Assembly: GCA_947034885.2 (NCBI GenBank)
Contig: OX344750.2
Location: 12,146,053 to 12,210,052, forward strand
DNA from: Thuidium tamariscinum
Lineage: Eukaryota > Streptophyta > Bryopsida > Hypnales > Thuidiaceae
Length of the DNA stretch: 64,000 nucleotides
Direction of reading: 5' to 3'
Shown here: in pieces, positions 24,529 to 36,458 of the stretch
How the letters are laid out: each line of letters begins with the position of its first letter
Numbering within the stretch: the stretch's first letter is position 1
Translations under genes and position numbers: made by a program
The notes under the pieces: generated by a model
Databases searched by the model: none
What the model was told of the DNA's origin: nothing
The model's input: only the letters and a program-made list of their open reading frames with translations

Positions 24529-24718
24529 TTAATAGAGCCCATTTTAAGAGAACTAGAAGTCTTTCATTGCATAAATGAAGGCATGTTCTATTTCATAAAT
24601 ATTATTAGAAAATTTGTCCCCAAATCAACAAAATATAAATAAGAAAGTGATAATTTGGTTTATTAGTTCTTTATTGATTTGGGCATGTTGACTTAGACAA
24701 TATTCAATAAGAACTTGT

Positions 24719-24945
24719 GGATTTTTTTTATTTGATGAAGTGCAAAATTTTCTTAAGAAAAATGGCTCTAGTTTATTAGAAGCCAATATGTAGTGGAAGC
24801 CATGTCGATAGTTACAATTGAAAAAATCCATGCGGGAAATACCACCTAGGCAACCACCATATGGGCAAATGGGTGGCAAGGAGATTTGAACCTTGCCCTC
24901 CTTTCTTGGGGTACTAGGCCCTTACCCATTGAACCATGGATGACT
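24719..24945 (-). mobile_element. tRNA-derived SINE
   Basis: On the minus strand the head reads like a tRNA: an A-box-like TGGTTCAATGGGT (about 24932-24920), then about 40 bp on a B-box-like GGTTCAAATCTCC. A tRNA-unrelated body follows, and it ends in an A-rich tail (AAATAAAAAAAATCC). The tail position sets the approximate end. Flanking duplications were not resolved. A plain tRNA gene is excluded by the lack of a cloverleaf. Confidence 0.68.
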
Positions 24946-24949
24946 ACAT

Positions 24950-25915
24950 TTGAACACATAACCAATAAATTTTATTTTATTTTATTTTTGCAATTGTTTC
25001 TCATTTGGTTTTCACATCATGAGACTTAGGTGGCCATTTCAACATAGAAAAATATATTTTTTCTATTAAATTTGAAACTAAAATAATTTGGAAATTAAAA
25101 CTAAATTTCATCTTTAAAATTCCATTTGTAATTTTGAGTCTCCAATAAAAAATTATGGACAAAATTTAGAGAGAATGTTATAAAAAAAATATGAAAATTT
25201 TGATTCCAATACCTCTATGAACTTTGTTTACAACTTTTAATTAAAGACTAAAAATCACAAAATAGAATTTTTGAAATGAAAGCTAAAGTCATCTAGTAGT
25301 TCTTTTTTGTTCAAAATTTTCTAGAAAAAATTGTTCTTCTATGCTCAAACCGTGCCAAAGTTTGCTGATTTGAAAAAAAAACTAAATTGTATATGATTAA
25401 GTAAATTAAAAAAAAAATTTATTGTATAAAGAATTCAACCTTGGTGCTTCAAACATTGCCAAATGAAAAAAACTTATTTCAAACTAAGTCAATATAAACA
25501 AAAATATTTTGATCTAGTTGTTGATTTGGACCTTGTATTATTCAAATCAACAAAAATTCTATGATCATTTTGTTAACTTGTGCCAAATCAACAAAGAATT
25601 GTAAAAACAGTCATCACAATATTGATTTCAACAAAAAAATTTGATTTTTGGTTGATCTACAAGTCATTTCCTAGTAGTGGAAGTAAGGTTGGTATAGCAT
25701 TATAATGCACCTCTTTCTAACCCCTTGATTAAGCATATTTGGCTAAGATCCAACCATTCAATATTAACGTATTTTTGATAATACAAAAAAACAAAGCTTT
25801 GTTATAAAAAATAACATTTTCTGTCTCTTTCAAAATTTCTCATGATGAAACATTGCTTTTGTAATACCTAAAATAATTCTAAAAACAATGATTGTATATA
25901 AGATAAATTATGTTT
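24950..25915. other. AT-rich intergenic DNA
   Basis: No gene or element ends recognised. The same holds for 26663-27246 and 28378-29210. Confidence 0.55.
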
Positions 25916-25917
25916 TT

Positions 25918-26662
25918 GGATGATTGCAAGAAATACTTCACATCTTTAGCTCAAAACATAGTTTTTGGTCATAGGACTTACAATACTAGGTATTACTATC
26001 AAAATTGTGTGTCAGCCCAACCCTTTTAAATTGAAACCATTGACAATTGCTACAAATGTAAACCATTGATTTAATACCATGCAATATTCCGTAATACCAT
26101 AAATTGTTGCAAAGTACTATAGAAGCCACTAGGAATAGAAAATAGCCAAAAAAAGATTTGTAAACCTTTTTATTTTTAGTTGTTATCAAAAATGAAAAAA
26201 ATGAAAAAAACTATATATCCATTTTGCTAAAAAAGATTGTATACACTTGCATTGCACCAAAAAATTCATATAGAAATTTTTTTCCTTCTTTGTAGCCTTT
26301 GCTCTAGGGAAGGTTACTTTGATCCCATGTCTTAGTGCAACTAAGATGTTGCTATTTTCATAAAAGATCATTGTTAGTCCTTGTAATGTCAATAGAACTT
26401 CAGCATGTTGAATTTGTGGCTTCAAATTTGTATTTTTGGTTAAAATTAGGATTGAAAACCTCCAAAATGGCCAAGGTAGGTATCCAATTAGGGGACAATT
26501 CATCATATTAAACTAATTTGAATGTTTGAAACTATTGCATGTACCTTCATTCCAAATTTCAAGCCAAATGGACAAAATATGCAAAAGTTATGAATAGGAA
26601 ACCATATGCCTAAGGTCAAAAAGATAGGAAAAAAAAAGAACAAGTGTTTCTTGTAGTCATCC
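25918..26662 (+). mobile_element. GGGTGATTGC-family transposon, copy C
   Basis: 745 bp, ends GGATGATTGCAAGAAATAC and GTGTTTCTTGTAGTCATCC. The right half is collinear with copy A (AAAATGGCCAAGGTAG; ACCTTCATTCCAAATTTCAA; TGCAAAAGTTATGA). No target duplication is recognisable, and the ends are the most diverged of the set. Confidence 0.82.
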
Positions 26663-27250
26663 TCTGGAGAAAAAGAAAATTGTCATCTTCCTTCATTAAC
26701 TAAAGGAGGTCTTAGGATACCAAGCTAGTGTGTCAGGGTATAAATCAAATTGTCCTTCAAAATGCCATGCCATTGGCAAAGCTAGAGATTTATTTAGAGA
26801 GATGTTATATCAATCCCATTGAGAACACCCTATGTTGGAAATGAGTTTGGATCCCCCTTTGTTCATCTAAACTAGACTTCTATTTTACACTTAGCATAAT
26901 TGTATGTAATTGATTTTATGGTTTGAAATCCTTAATCCCTAAAAATTCAATGTAAATAAGAGGTTTTGAATAAACTCCTAAGAAATTAGTTTTGGTTAGA
27001 TGATCATGAAATTTTGATACAAAGTGTGAACATATTTTTTTAGAAGGAATCTAATTTAATTTTGATTGAATTCTTAGATCAAAAGTTATGCTATCCTAAA
27101 TTTTTTAAGCAACCTATGTGGCTTTAGTAGCATGTGCAAAACTCTTCCTAAAATTTTAAAATTTTAAAATTATCTCACTTACATTATAAAAGATGAAAAT
27201 GTGAAAAAAACCCATATACAAACTAAGAATCTCACTCTAGAGGAAGTTAA

Positions 27251-28377
27251 CCCCTAAAGGACCAAACTGTGTTTTTTGGCAACATAGCAATTTTGGGAAG
27301 CTCACTATAGATGGAGTTTTTCTTCTTTTTCTTTGAAATTTTTGCAAAACATGCGCCCAAGGAGTATCTTTAAGGCCCAACAATTTTCATAACTTTTGAC
27401 TACATAGTTAAAAAGTTATTGCATGATATGTGATTTTCTCTATTTGGGGGGCAGCCCAGGCACATAAAAAAACTTCTTCAAAAAATATTTTATTAAGAAA
27501 TAATTTTTAAAAATTGGTTCTTTAGATTTATATAGACATCATAAGCTTTGAATCATGTCATTTGGATTAATGAGATGAAAGTTATGAGGAGTTTTAGTTT
27601 GTGGGTAGTTTATAGGAAATTATGGAATGTCTACTCTAACTGAATAAACTTTGAAGTCCCTTATTTAATTCAATTTTTAATATTTTTGGAAAAAAACCAA
27701 AAAAACATTGGGTGTAGATTGTTTATTACAACATTAAAATAATTGGTATTGGCATTTTTTAATTTAATAAATTTATTGTTAACAATTTAGTATTTTGAAT
27801 CATTCTCTACTTCTTTCTACTTACTATTTTTTTTGTACATGTTGTACAATTCCAAATGATTTAAAAAATTTCAAGAATGTAGCCAACTTGACTTGAAAAA
27901 TGAATCCAAAGAGTCACAACCATTTTGAACATTTTTGCATACAAATGCGACCCTCTAAGTGCAATTGCCCGGATTTCCACAGTGATAAAAAAAAGAATTT
28001 TTGTAACTTCAAGCACTAATATCTTGCAATCTCAACACTTGGTGCAAAAATGAGGTTTTTTGCTCAGGTACTCTCCACAAGCCCGAATGTCACCTCTCTC
28101 TTAATTTGCTTCCTAGGCTGAACCGTCTGCGTGAGCCGGACTAATTGTTTTTCTTTCTCTTTTGGTTTTTAATGGTCACCTCCTTTTTTCCAAAAAACAA
28201 TATCTTGCAATCTACACGGTGGAGTTTTTTGAAATTTTTTCTACATGCTCTCAAACCAATGAACTAAAAGATCCTATGGTTACATTATTAAAAAAAAATT
28301 CTAAAATTTGGTAGTTGTTCTAAAAATGACAGTTTTGGAGCAGATTTGATGAAAACATAGTCAAAAACCTTTAGGGA
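27251..28377. mobile_element. TTAA-flanked transposon, copy P2, with a nested retroposon
   Basis: 1127 bp between TTAA sites, ends CCCCTAAAGGACCAAACTG and CCTTTAGGGA. Its middle is collinear with P9 (GTAGATTGTTTATTACAAC; AATGTAGCCAACTTGACTTG). A 166-bp insertion with 15-bp duplications sits inside at 28033-28198. Confidence 0.82.
28033..28198 (+). mobile_element. 166-bp retroposon insertion with 15-bp target duplications
   Basis: Flanked by perfect copies of AATATCTTGCAATCT at 28018-28032 and 28199-28213. It begins CAACACTTGGTGC and ends GGTCACCTCC, a T run and CCAAAAAAC. The uninterrupted order can be seen in the related element P9. No internal Pol III boxes were recognised. Confidence 0.72.
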
Positions 28378-29216
28378 TTAAAGGATACTGGCCTTGACAA
28401 ATAAGGTAGGAAAGAAGATTTTTATTCTAACTTCAAACAATATAATTTTTCAATTAGTATAGTCAAGGTTTCTAAAAAAAATTCTATACATTCCTAAAGA
28501 AGTCTACTACAAATTTGTATGGTTGAATTTTTTTTCTAATCATTTTTTTCACACTATCCTCAAAAGTGGCAGATTTTCACAATTTCTATGTAAAATTTGC
28601 TTGTCTTCTAGGAGCCAAAGGATGATTCCATTCTTTGTAGGACAACCTAAAGATTCTTGCATGAAATTTTAGAAGATGGACATGAGTAAATTTGGTAGAT
28701 TGGCAGCTAAATAAATGAGGGTGGTCGATTAAATAAGGCAAGGAAAAAAGAGAGTTTTTCTCATATATTCTTCATTGCTTTTTTTTAACAAGAAGGGGAG
28801 TTTTTGCTCATTTACTATTTACTACTACTTCTTTATATATAGAGGGAAGTTTTTAATCATGTATTGTTCAATGCTACTCTCCCTAAGACTAACAAATAGT
28901 CTCTTGGGCTTCTCATGATCCAACCTTTGACTCAAACAATCTCCCTTGTACAAATCATGAAATTTGAATTCCAGTCATCCAAAACCTACTTTCCCACTAA
29001 TTATTTCCTACTTTTGTGCTCACTTATGTGTCAGTAGCTTATTGGTCCAAACCATGAAAAAATACAAAGACATACATTCCAAGGAGAAAATGAGAATCCA
29101 CTTCAATCTTGGTTGAATATAAGGTAATCTATTTATTGTTGATGGGGCATGTTCGTAATGGGTACCTCTATTATGGTATAGTTTGAGGGATCCCCTGATT
29201 GACTGACATTTAACTT

Positions 29217-29310
29217 TTCTTTTTTACACAAATGAAACAAACTTTCATTGCAGAAATAAAACTACAAAATCTGCCAGCAACAAGTGGCCTGGCAGGGAGA
29301 CACCACACCA
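29217..29310 (-). mobile_element. LINE-type 3' end fragment
   Basis: The minus strand matches the other two copies (GCCAGGCCACTTGTTGCTGG; TCTGCAATGAAAGTTTG) and ends in an A-rich GTAAAAAAGAAAAG. The 5' limit is approximate; no duplications resolved. Confidence 0.65.
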
Positions 29311-29438
29311 GTTTGATATTGATTTGATGTCACTGATATTGAAGTAGACGTTCATAAATGAAGGGCACACTGTATATGGCAGCCACATTTGATAATTGCA
29401 TAAGTAAATGGGTACATGAAGTAAAACCAAGCTAAGTA

Positions 29439-29824
29439 CAGTGGAAACATCCAAAACCGTCTGAATAAGGAATTCAGCATGGTTGGAGGCATCTTTTCTA
29501 AAACTGATATTTTTCTAGTATTAGCGAGAGAAAATAATGAATATTCAAAAAAAAAATTAAATTTTTTCGAATCAGTATGTAATTTCTACAAATTTTCAAA
29601 GAGTTGGCTCCCTAGACCATTGGAACCGTCCTATAGGTGTACCTTTAACTGAACTCTGCTGAAATCAGTTGTCAGTGAATGAAAATTATACATGTGTCTT
29701 ACCACTGCGCCAGAAAATTAGAGTTAAACACTTGTTAGATACTTTAATGAACGCTTATGGACAGATTTAGTGACACTCTAGGGACCAGAAATAGGTACAA
29801 GGATGGAAATGGGTGTTTCTCCCT
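29439..29824 (+). mobile_element. 386-bp TA-flanked mariner-like MITE, copy M3
   Basis: Ends CAGTGGAAACATCCA and TGGGTGTTTCTCCCT with TA on both sides. Very close to M2 apart from the short length difference. Confidence 0.9.
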
Positions 29825-30014
29825 TATAAGTTACATCATGTGCACTTTGAACCACTAAAAAGCCACCTTTCAAGCCACTCATAGTGAGGATTTGGGTGCT
29901 ATGAGCCACTGAATTATTTGCCTCTTCTGAAAATGGTGCCTCCCAAGCAGCACTATACAAGTGTACAGTAGGGTCCCAATCAAAACATAAGAGGTTTTGG
30001 GTGGTGTTGGGAGA

Positions 30015-30255
30015 TTGCAAGTTCCCAGATTGTGGGAAATTGGGAACTCATTGAAACCTGTCACAGCAAGTGATTTGATGTGGCAAAGAGTCTGCCACAT
30101 TAGATAATAATATTTTATTGAATATTTTATTTTTAATAATAATTTTTTTTTTTTAAAAATTTTTAAATTTTTTTTTAATTTGACCAATAGAGACTAGTTC
30201 ACAAATTAGAGAACGAGGCTGAAACAATCTCTTAGTACCTTGAAAAACCCTTTTA
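30015..30255 (-). repeat. Dispersed repeat, copy 2
   Basis: Reverse-complement relative of 6820-7075. It directly abuts the left arm of the element at 30270. Confidence 0.65.
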
Positions 30256-30269
30256 TGTGGCGTTTTTGA

Positions 30270-32204
30270 AATTACAGTGAAGGAAATTTCAATGTTGCCA
30301 GTTTTGATAACCTCCCAAGAGCTGAAAAATTGGTGTTTTACCACAAATTTTTTATTACAACAACATTTTTATGTTGATAACATGCGCACCAAATTTGAAG
30401 GCCAAAAGATTCACCAAAAGAAAGTTATTCAAAATCTACTAACATGGATAGCTATGGAAAAATTTTCATTGTTGCCAACTTTGATAGCCTCCTAAGGATT
30501 GAAAATTTTATTTTCTGACATGAAATTTTTGGAACAAAAAGCACTCTATGTTAATAACATATTTTTTTTAATTTCAAGGCCAAAAAATCAATCAAAAAAA
30601 GATATTCACAATCTACCAACATGTGTTGTTTTGAGTAACAATTTCACTACTTCCAACTTTGATGCTATTCCAAGGGTTGAAAAATAATTTATTTATCATG
30701 AAAATTTTATTACGATATCATCTCTATATAAATAATATGTGTGCCAAATTTCAAGGTTAAATTATTTACACAAAAAAAGATATGTTAATTCTACCAACAA
30801 GTGTAGTTGTGAGAACGATTTTTTCAGCCTTTGGGATAGTTTAATTTTTTGGGTAAAGTTTCACATGGATGTAGAAGGTGATTTTCACAACTACACTTGT
30901 TGGTAGAATGAATATATAACACCAAATCAGACATTTTTGCACTTAGAGGGTGCGAAATTGCACTTCATTCGTACGCTATGTGTAATACCCAATTTCAAAC
31001 ATGGAGGGGGGTGTATTTCAAAAAATGCCATTCGGTCTTTGTAAGAGAAATTCATAAAGTGGGACTTGTCATATTCTTCCAAATGTCTCTATTCATTCAA
31101 GAAATCCTTCAACATTTTTCACTCCACACTACTAATTTGACATCTTTTTTGCCATTCTTCTTCAAAGATATAGAGATGCCTACAACTACACAGTCTAAAA
31201 TACATTTCATCAATTTATACCTCTCTAATACATATTCAAATCATTTCTCAAACGTTCATCGTCTAGATCCTCCATCTGCATTGCCATGTACTCAAGAAGA
31301 TGAGGTTTAGCATCCACTGGAATCATTACTGCTTCTTCTGTTTGCATACCATGTATTGTAGTGCTTAAACGCACTAAGTGTCCATTTCTCCCATGATGAG
31401 GGACATCCGCCCATGAATATATAGCAGCTTCTTTTTCAACCCAAGAAAATCTTTCTCCAGTTGGTTTCCAAGTTGATTCCATGCAATTCACATATCTCAC
31501 TATATTGCTTCCTACTTCTTCTTCTACTCTAGGTCCCATGCTAGGCCAATACTAAAGCACTTTCATCTTTAAGGCCCACCTCCCTTGACCAAACTCCAAC
31601 ACCTTTCCTAAATAGAAAGGTACTCCTCTTCTTACTTCACTTGCTTCTATTGTAAGAGCTACAAAGTGTCCTACAACAATGTTGTTCTCTGGATTGAATG
31701 GAGGAAAAGGATATTTATTTGCACCTCGTACTACTTCAAGAACTACTTCATTAGTTCTATTTTTGTTCCTCCTACCTGTCATTCTTCAGGATATTTCTGG
31801 TGGAGGTCTATCTCTGCGAGGTCCAAAATATCCTCTCCTCTAGGGATCAAGCATTGTTGCCATAATCACATCAATAGTTGCAAGCCTTGCTATTATCTTT
31901 TTTTGTGTAAATCTTTTAACCTTGAAATTTGGCACTCATATTATTTACATAGAGATGATATCATAATAAAAATTTCATAATTTAAAAAAAATTCAGCCCT
32001 AAGGAAGGTGTTGAAGTTGGCAACTTTAAAATTGTTTCTCATAGTTACAGTACTTGTTGTTAAATTTTGAATATCTTTTTTGGGGTCAATCTTATGGCCT
32101 TGAAATTTAGCACACATGTTATTAAAATAGAGATTATATCATTCAAAATTTGCAAAAGAAAATTTGTGCAAAAAATAAAATAATTCAGTGTTTATCCCTA
32201 GGGT
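30270..32204. mobile_element. Unassigned element with inverted arms of ~150-bp tandem units and an inner coding relic
   Basis: The left arm (30270-30800) has about three and a half copies of a roughly 160-bp unit (core CCAAATTTCAAGGCCAAAA, then AGATATTCAAAATCTACCAAC). The right arm (31890-32170) is the same unit inverted. Between them the minus strand carries a decayed frame (31225-31900). The layout resembles fold-back-type DNA transposons with long repeated ends, but no end sequence or target duplication could be fixed. Half-copies of the unit also occur at 21430-21660. Confidence 0.55.
31225..31900 (-). pseudogene. Decayed coding fragment of unknown family (BAH-like flavour)
   Basis: One frame on the minus strand stays nearly open with about three interruptions. 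It includes VVGHFVALTIEASEVRRG, VPFYLGKVLEFGQGRWALK and STWKPTGERFSWVE, and ends NDLNMY. The pattern of FVAL, PFYLGKV and a basic strand recalls BAH- or chromo-like C-terminal modules seen in plant transposon proteins. That is only a resemblance. It lies between inverted repeat arms, so it may be the cargo or the remnant protein of that element. Confidence 0.45.
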
Positions 32205-32344
32205 TAACTTAGCCCATTGGTCCCACTTCATGCCATGGGTTTAATGACCTCCTTCATTTCCAACCTCTTCATCAGAGGCATTCTAGTTTTCATTGCATAG
32301 AATATAAAAAATTAGAAATTTTCATCTTGCATCATTAACACCTA

Positions 32345-32435
32345 CTCCCTTTTGTCCTACTAAAAGCTTCCCAAATTCCTTGTGCAAAGATTGTAAATCA
32401 GCCTAATTAGGAAGGTTTTAGTAGGACAAAGGTAG
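32345..32435. mobile_element. 91-bp Stowaway-like MITE
   Basis: TA-flanked; the left end CTCCCTTTTGTCCTACTAAA matches the classic Stowaway start (CTCCCT). The right end TTTTAGTAGGACAAAGGTAG is its near complement. Confidence 0.8.
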
Positions 32436-33163
32436 TAATTATTACCCCCAATTCCCATTAAGCAAACCACATTTGAATGCCTACACAAAGCACACATTGT
32501 ACAAAAGAATTGAATGCCTCTTTGTGTGTTGCTCACTACTAGTCACAGCTTTCTGAAAGGGAAGAGACATTATGGAGGCCCCATTTTCTTCCTAATGTAT
32601 TTGGTGATCACCCCTAAAACTGCTTTTACCTCCTTGTTTCAATTTTTTGATCCATTGTTGACGAAGAACTATTGGTTTGTTCATTTTTAGTTGGTAGGAC
32701 TAAAATAAAATGTATTTGTAATTTGAAAACATTAATAAAATTTCTATTTGATTAAAAAGAAATAGACTTCATATTAAAAAAAATTGGTTCAATTTGGAAT
32801 TTATAGAAAAATAGTTGGTAAAACTCAAAAAACATCCCAAAAGTTGCTTCGACCTTTTTATAAACGAAACAAATGACCATGTTTATGCATTAGGCATATC
32901 AAATTCTTCAAATAAGGATGAAAAGTATAATAAGCTCCTTACAATATTTTCTTGACACTCAATCTTTGTGTATCAAGGAATGGCCCTTGAAATCAATGTT
33001 TATCCTGTGTTTAATTGTTTTATCTTTTCCTTCACTTGATGAGTGGTCACTCTACTCTTAATGGATTGTATTTGGTATACAAGGGTAAGGGACAAGCTAG
33101 GAAATTGAGGGTACTTAATAATTAGATGGAAATTTTGAGTATGTCAAGTTTAGTGACTAAAAA

Positions 33164-33315
33164 CACTAGAAGAAAAACAAATTGATGTGAACAGAAAATG
33201 TGGGCCAAATTTTGTTGATGGCATGTTTGTAAACGCAGATTTTGTGTTTACAAACATGTTGTCAACAAAATCTGGCCCACATTTTTGTTCACTGCAACTT
33301 GCTTTTCTTCTAGTG
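33164..33315. mobile_element. 152-bp palindromic element with CACTA ends
   Basis: Starts CACTAGAAGAAAA and ends TTTTCTTCTAGTG, flanked by AAA on both sides. The arms pair over about 70 bp (AATGTGGGCCAAATTTTGTT / AACAAAATCTGGCCCACATT). CACTA ends with 3-bp duplications are the hallmark of CACTA/EnSpm elements. Confidence 0.78.
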
Positions 33316-33319
33316 AAAT

Positions 33320-34520
33320 AGTACCAAAAGTTGATTCCAATGGCCTCAACAATGACATTGAGTACTTGTTGCCCTTGTTTGGTGTCAAATGGCATTACAC
33401 TAGTACTTCATCATGCTACAAAATTTTATGTTTTTCTTATCAAATTTACATTTGCTCTACGATAGAGGGTCTTTGTAGAGAACACTTTTACACTCATGCT
33501 AACTTTGTCAATATTTAAATGACCACAATAAATGTTGATGTGGATGTAATGGAGGGTAGTAGGGAACATGTGGAGAAGGGGAAGAACTACTTTAAGGTTG
33601 AAGAGAAGAAATTATGTTGTTCTTTTTAGTGGGTGCACCATTCTATTTATTACATTGATAAGGTTGCTACAAATGAAAGATAAATTTTGTTTCATTTTTC
33701 AAAGATGAAATCATATATCTAATGCAAATAAAAAGATTGGAATTCTTTTGAATTTTTTAATCATTATGAATTTTTTTTAAATAATAAAAATTTAAATAAA
33801 AATTTAAGTTACAACCCTTGTTTTGATGCTTAACCATTAAATATGTGGCACCCAATACTTTGGAACCAATTGTTCACACCGCACACACTAATGGTGTTGT
33901 GCCCAATTGCCCACCCACTTCTCCCAACCAACAATTCCCAACCAACAATCTACTAAGATTGGATTGATCATCATTTTACAATTTCCATTGAGGTCAATGC
34001 CAAGTCACAAGGAATGCCACCATGGTGCTCTACAATGAATTTGAATTAATTTTGGGTCCACATGAACACACTACTAAAGGATCAAGAATAAAAACTTTAT
34101 CTTTTATATTATACATATCTATTTTTATATATATCTAAGTATCTAAGTATCTATGTATTTATGAATATTTATAGGATCTTTAATATTATTTTGATATAAG
34201 TATTTTATATATTTTTTTATTACATATACATGTATTTATTAATATTTACAAAATTATTAATTTAAATTTAAATTAAATTGATTTTTATATAATCTTATTT
34301 TTTAGGGTTATATTCTTTCATTATTTTTTGTTTAGTATTTTTACCATCCTTAAAGAATATGAGGTGTGTAACTGTGTGTTGTTATAAAATTGGTTCAAAT
34401 GCATCCTCATATACTTGAAGTTTATATATTGAAATAAGATTTTATTTTCATTATTATTTGTTTAAGATCCTTTCCTCCCTTTTGTCAAGAGTATAATGTG
34501 TGCATAGTTTAAAAATTGGT
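33320..34520. other. AT-rich intergenic DNA
   Basis: No gene recognised; 34120-34330 is almost pure A/T. The stretch 37177-38330 is likewise empty. Confidence 0.55.
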
Positions 34521-34524
34521 TCCA

Positions 34525-35249
34525 GGGTAATTGCAAGAAACACTTGTCCTATTTTCTGTCACACCTAGTGTGCTGATTTGTTTTTTGGCCATAACTTTTA
34601 TGTTTTAGCTCTAAATGACTCAAGATTTGTAGAAAAGGTACCCATAACTATCATACACCTTTCCTAATTTTTTCATAATCTTCAAAAATAGTTTACTATC
34701 CAAAAATAGACCCCAATTGAATGTCACACTTGACAGTTTAGGGTTTTTTAGTACTATGAAGTACCTTTTTTTTAATGATTTTGAGATGAAATTTGGATGA
34801 GATGGTCTTATAGTAGGCTTAAAGCTCTTCACATGAGGTATTTTGAAAAAAGTTATTTTTTGTCGTATGGAAGTTCACAAAGTGAGCTTCTTTTTGCTTG
34901 CATTTTGAAACCTATAAAGTATTATTTTAGTGATTTTTTTAATGAACGACCATTTCCATAAAGTTGTTGTAAATGTATAGTTTTGATTTTTTGAATTTAC
35001 ATATTTTTTTCTATTTTTCCCTATTTAAACATCAAGGTATATATTTTCCTGGGACTTAACACTTTAATTTCTAGTTCTCCTACTTAGACAATTTTTTTGT
35101 GCAATTCCTTCTAGAGGTACCTTCATCTTAAAGGTCTATACATAAATCATACTTTTAAAATTTTTAAAAATTAATTTTCTAATTTTAAGATAATCCTGAA
35201 AAAATCAGTCAAACGCAACAGAATCGGGAGGTGTTTCTTGCAATCACCC
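34525..35249 (-). mobile_element. GGGTGATTGC-family transposon, copy D
   Basis: 725 bp, ends GGGTAATTGCAAGAAACAC and GTGTTTCTTGCAATCACCC, flanked by TCCA on both sides. Inverted relative to copy A. It is most like copy F, sharing a motif about a named-looking run CTAAATGACTCAAGATTTG/GAGTCATTTGG near one end. Confidence 0.9.
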
Positions 35250-35626
35250 TCCAAGACGTCACCACATACTGTCAAACATTGGAGGTTGTACATTAGAATA
35301 AAGTTTTTATTTTTATTTTCATTAATACTTATTTATAATTCTCTCCTCTTTTCAAGAATATTAGGTGTAAGCATTGTGAACAATTAGTTCTAAAGCGTGG
35401 TCCCCACTTATGCAAAGGTTACTTATACAATGGAGCAAAGTTTGTGACTAAAGTTGTTTTAATTATTTTTTTCCTTTAAAAATTCATAGTGTTTACAAAA
35501 TCTCCTAAAAAATATGAATTATTTTTACTTGTATTAGATAGATAATTTCATTTGTAAGAAACAAAAACAAAAGTTGTTTTTCATATGTAGTTGCTTAATC
35601 AATGTGATAAATAGAATAGTGCACCC

Positions 35627-36379
35627 GGGTGATTGCAAGAAACACTTATCCTTTTTTTTGTCCCCTTGACCTCCATTAGGTAGTTTTTTGCTTATAACTT
35701 TTGCATCTTTTGCCTTATCAACTTGAAATTTGGAAAGAATGTGCATACAAAAGTTTTATATGTTGTGTAATTTTTTCAATTTTTTCAAAATTATTTTACT
35801 ATTTTAAAATTGCCTCCGATTGGCTCTCTACCTTGGCCATTTTGGAGGTTCTTAGTCCTATTTTTGACTCAAAAATCCAAATTTGAAGCCACAAATTAGA
35901 CAAGTTGGAGGTCTACTAACATTTCAAGGATTGGCGGTGAGTTTTTATGAAAATAGTAAAATGTCTATTGTCCACATGGGATCAAAGTGACCTTCCTTAA
36001 ATACTATGAAGAGGGAAAAACTTTTTTAGAGGAATTTTCTGTTGGAATGTGAGCACAAATTTATTTAGAAAAGTATATTTTAAAAAAATAAAAAATTGTT
36101 TTTTTTTCAATTATTATAAATAAAAAGGTCCACAACCCTTTTTTTTTGCTATTTTTTGCTCCCTATGGCCTGTGAAGTACTTTGAAATAGTCTATAGTAC
36201 TTCATAGTACTACACTGACGGTCTAGATATGCACACGTCCGAAATCGACGGTTGAGACTTGTAGGCACACATCAGACGCACTGTACTATCATGACCGCGT
36301 GGTACTACCAATAGCCCAATACTATGCCCAAAAACAACGTTTTTGAGCCAAAAACGTAAAGTGTTTCTTGCGATCACCC
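35627..36379 (-). mobile_element. GGGTGATTGC-family transposon, copy E
   Basis: 753 bp with near-perfect ends and a flanking duplication ACCC. Its first 300 bp are the reverse complement of the right part of copy A. The stretch 36215-36330 is richer in CpG than other copies and appears private to this copy. Confidence 0.9.
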
Positions 36380-36458
36380 ACCCACTAAAAAGAACAATGT
36401 AATTACTTCTCCTTGACTTCAAAGAATTTTTTTTTATGATGCTCTCCACTACCTTCTA

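Noticed and set aside
24858-24945. A functional tRNA gene on the minus strand
   Set aside because: The A-box and B-box-like motifs are there, but the stems of a cloverleaf and an anticodon arm cannot be drawn. It is the head of a SINE.
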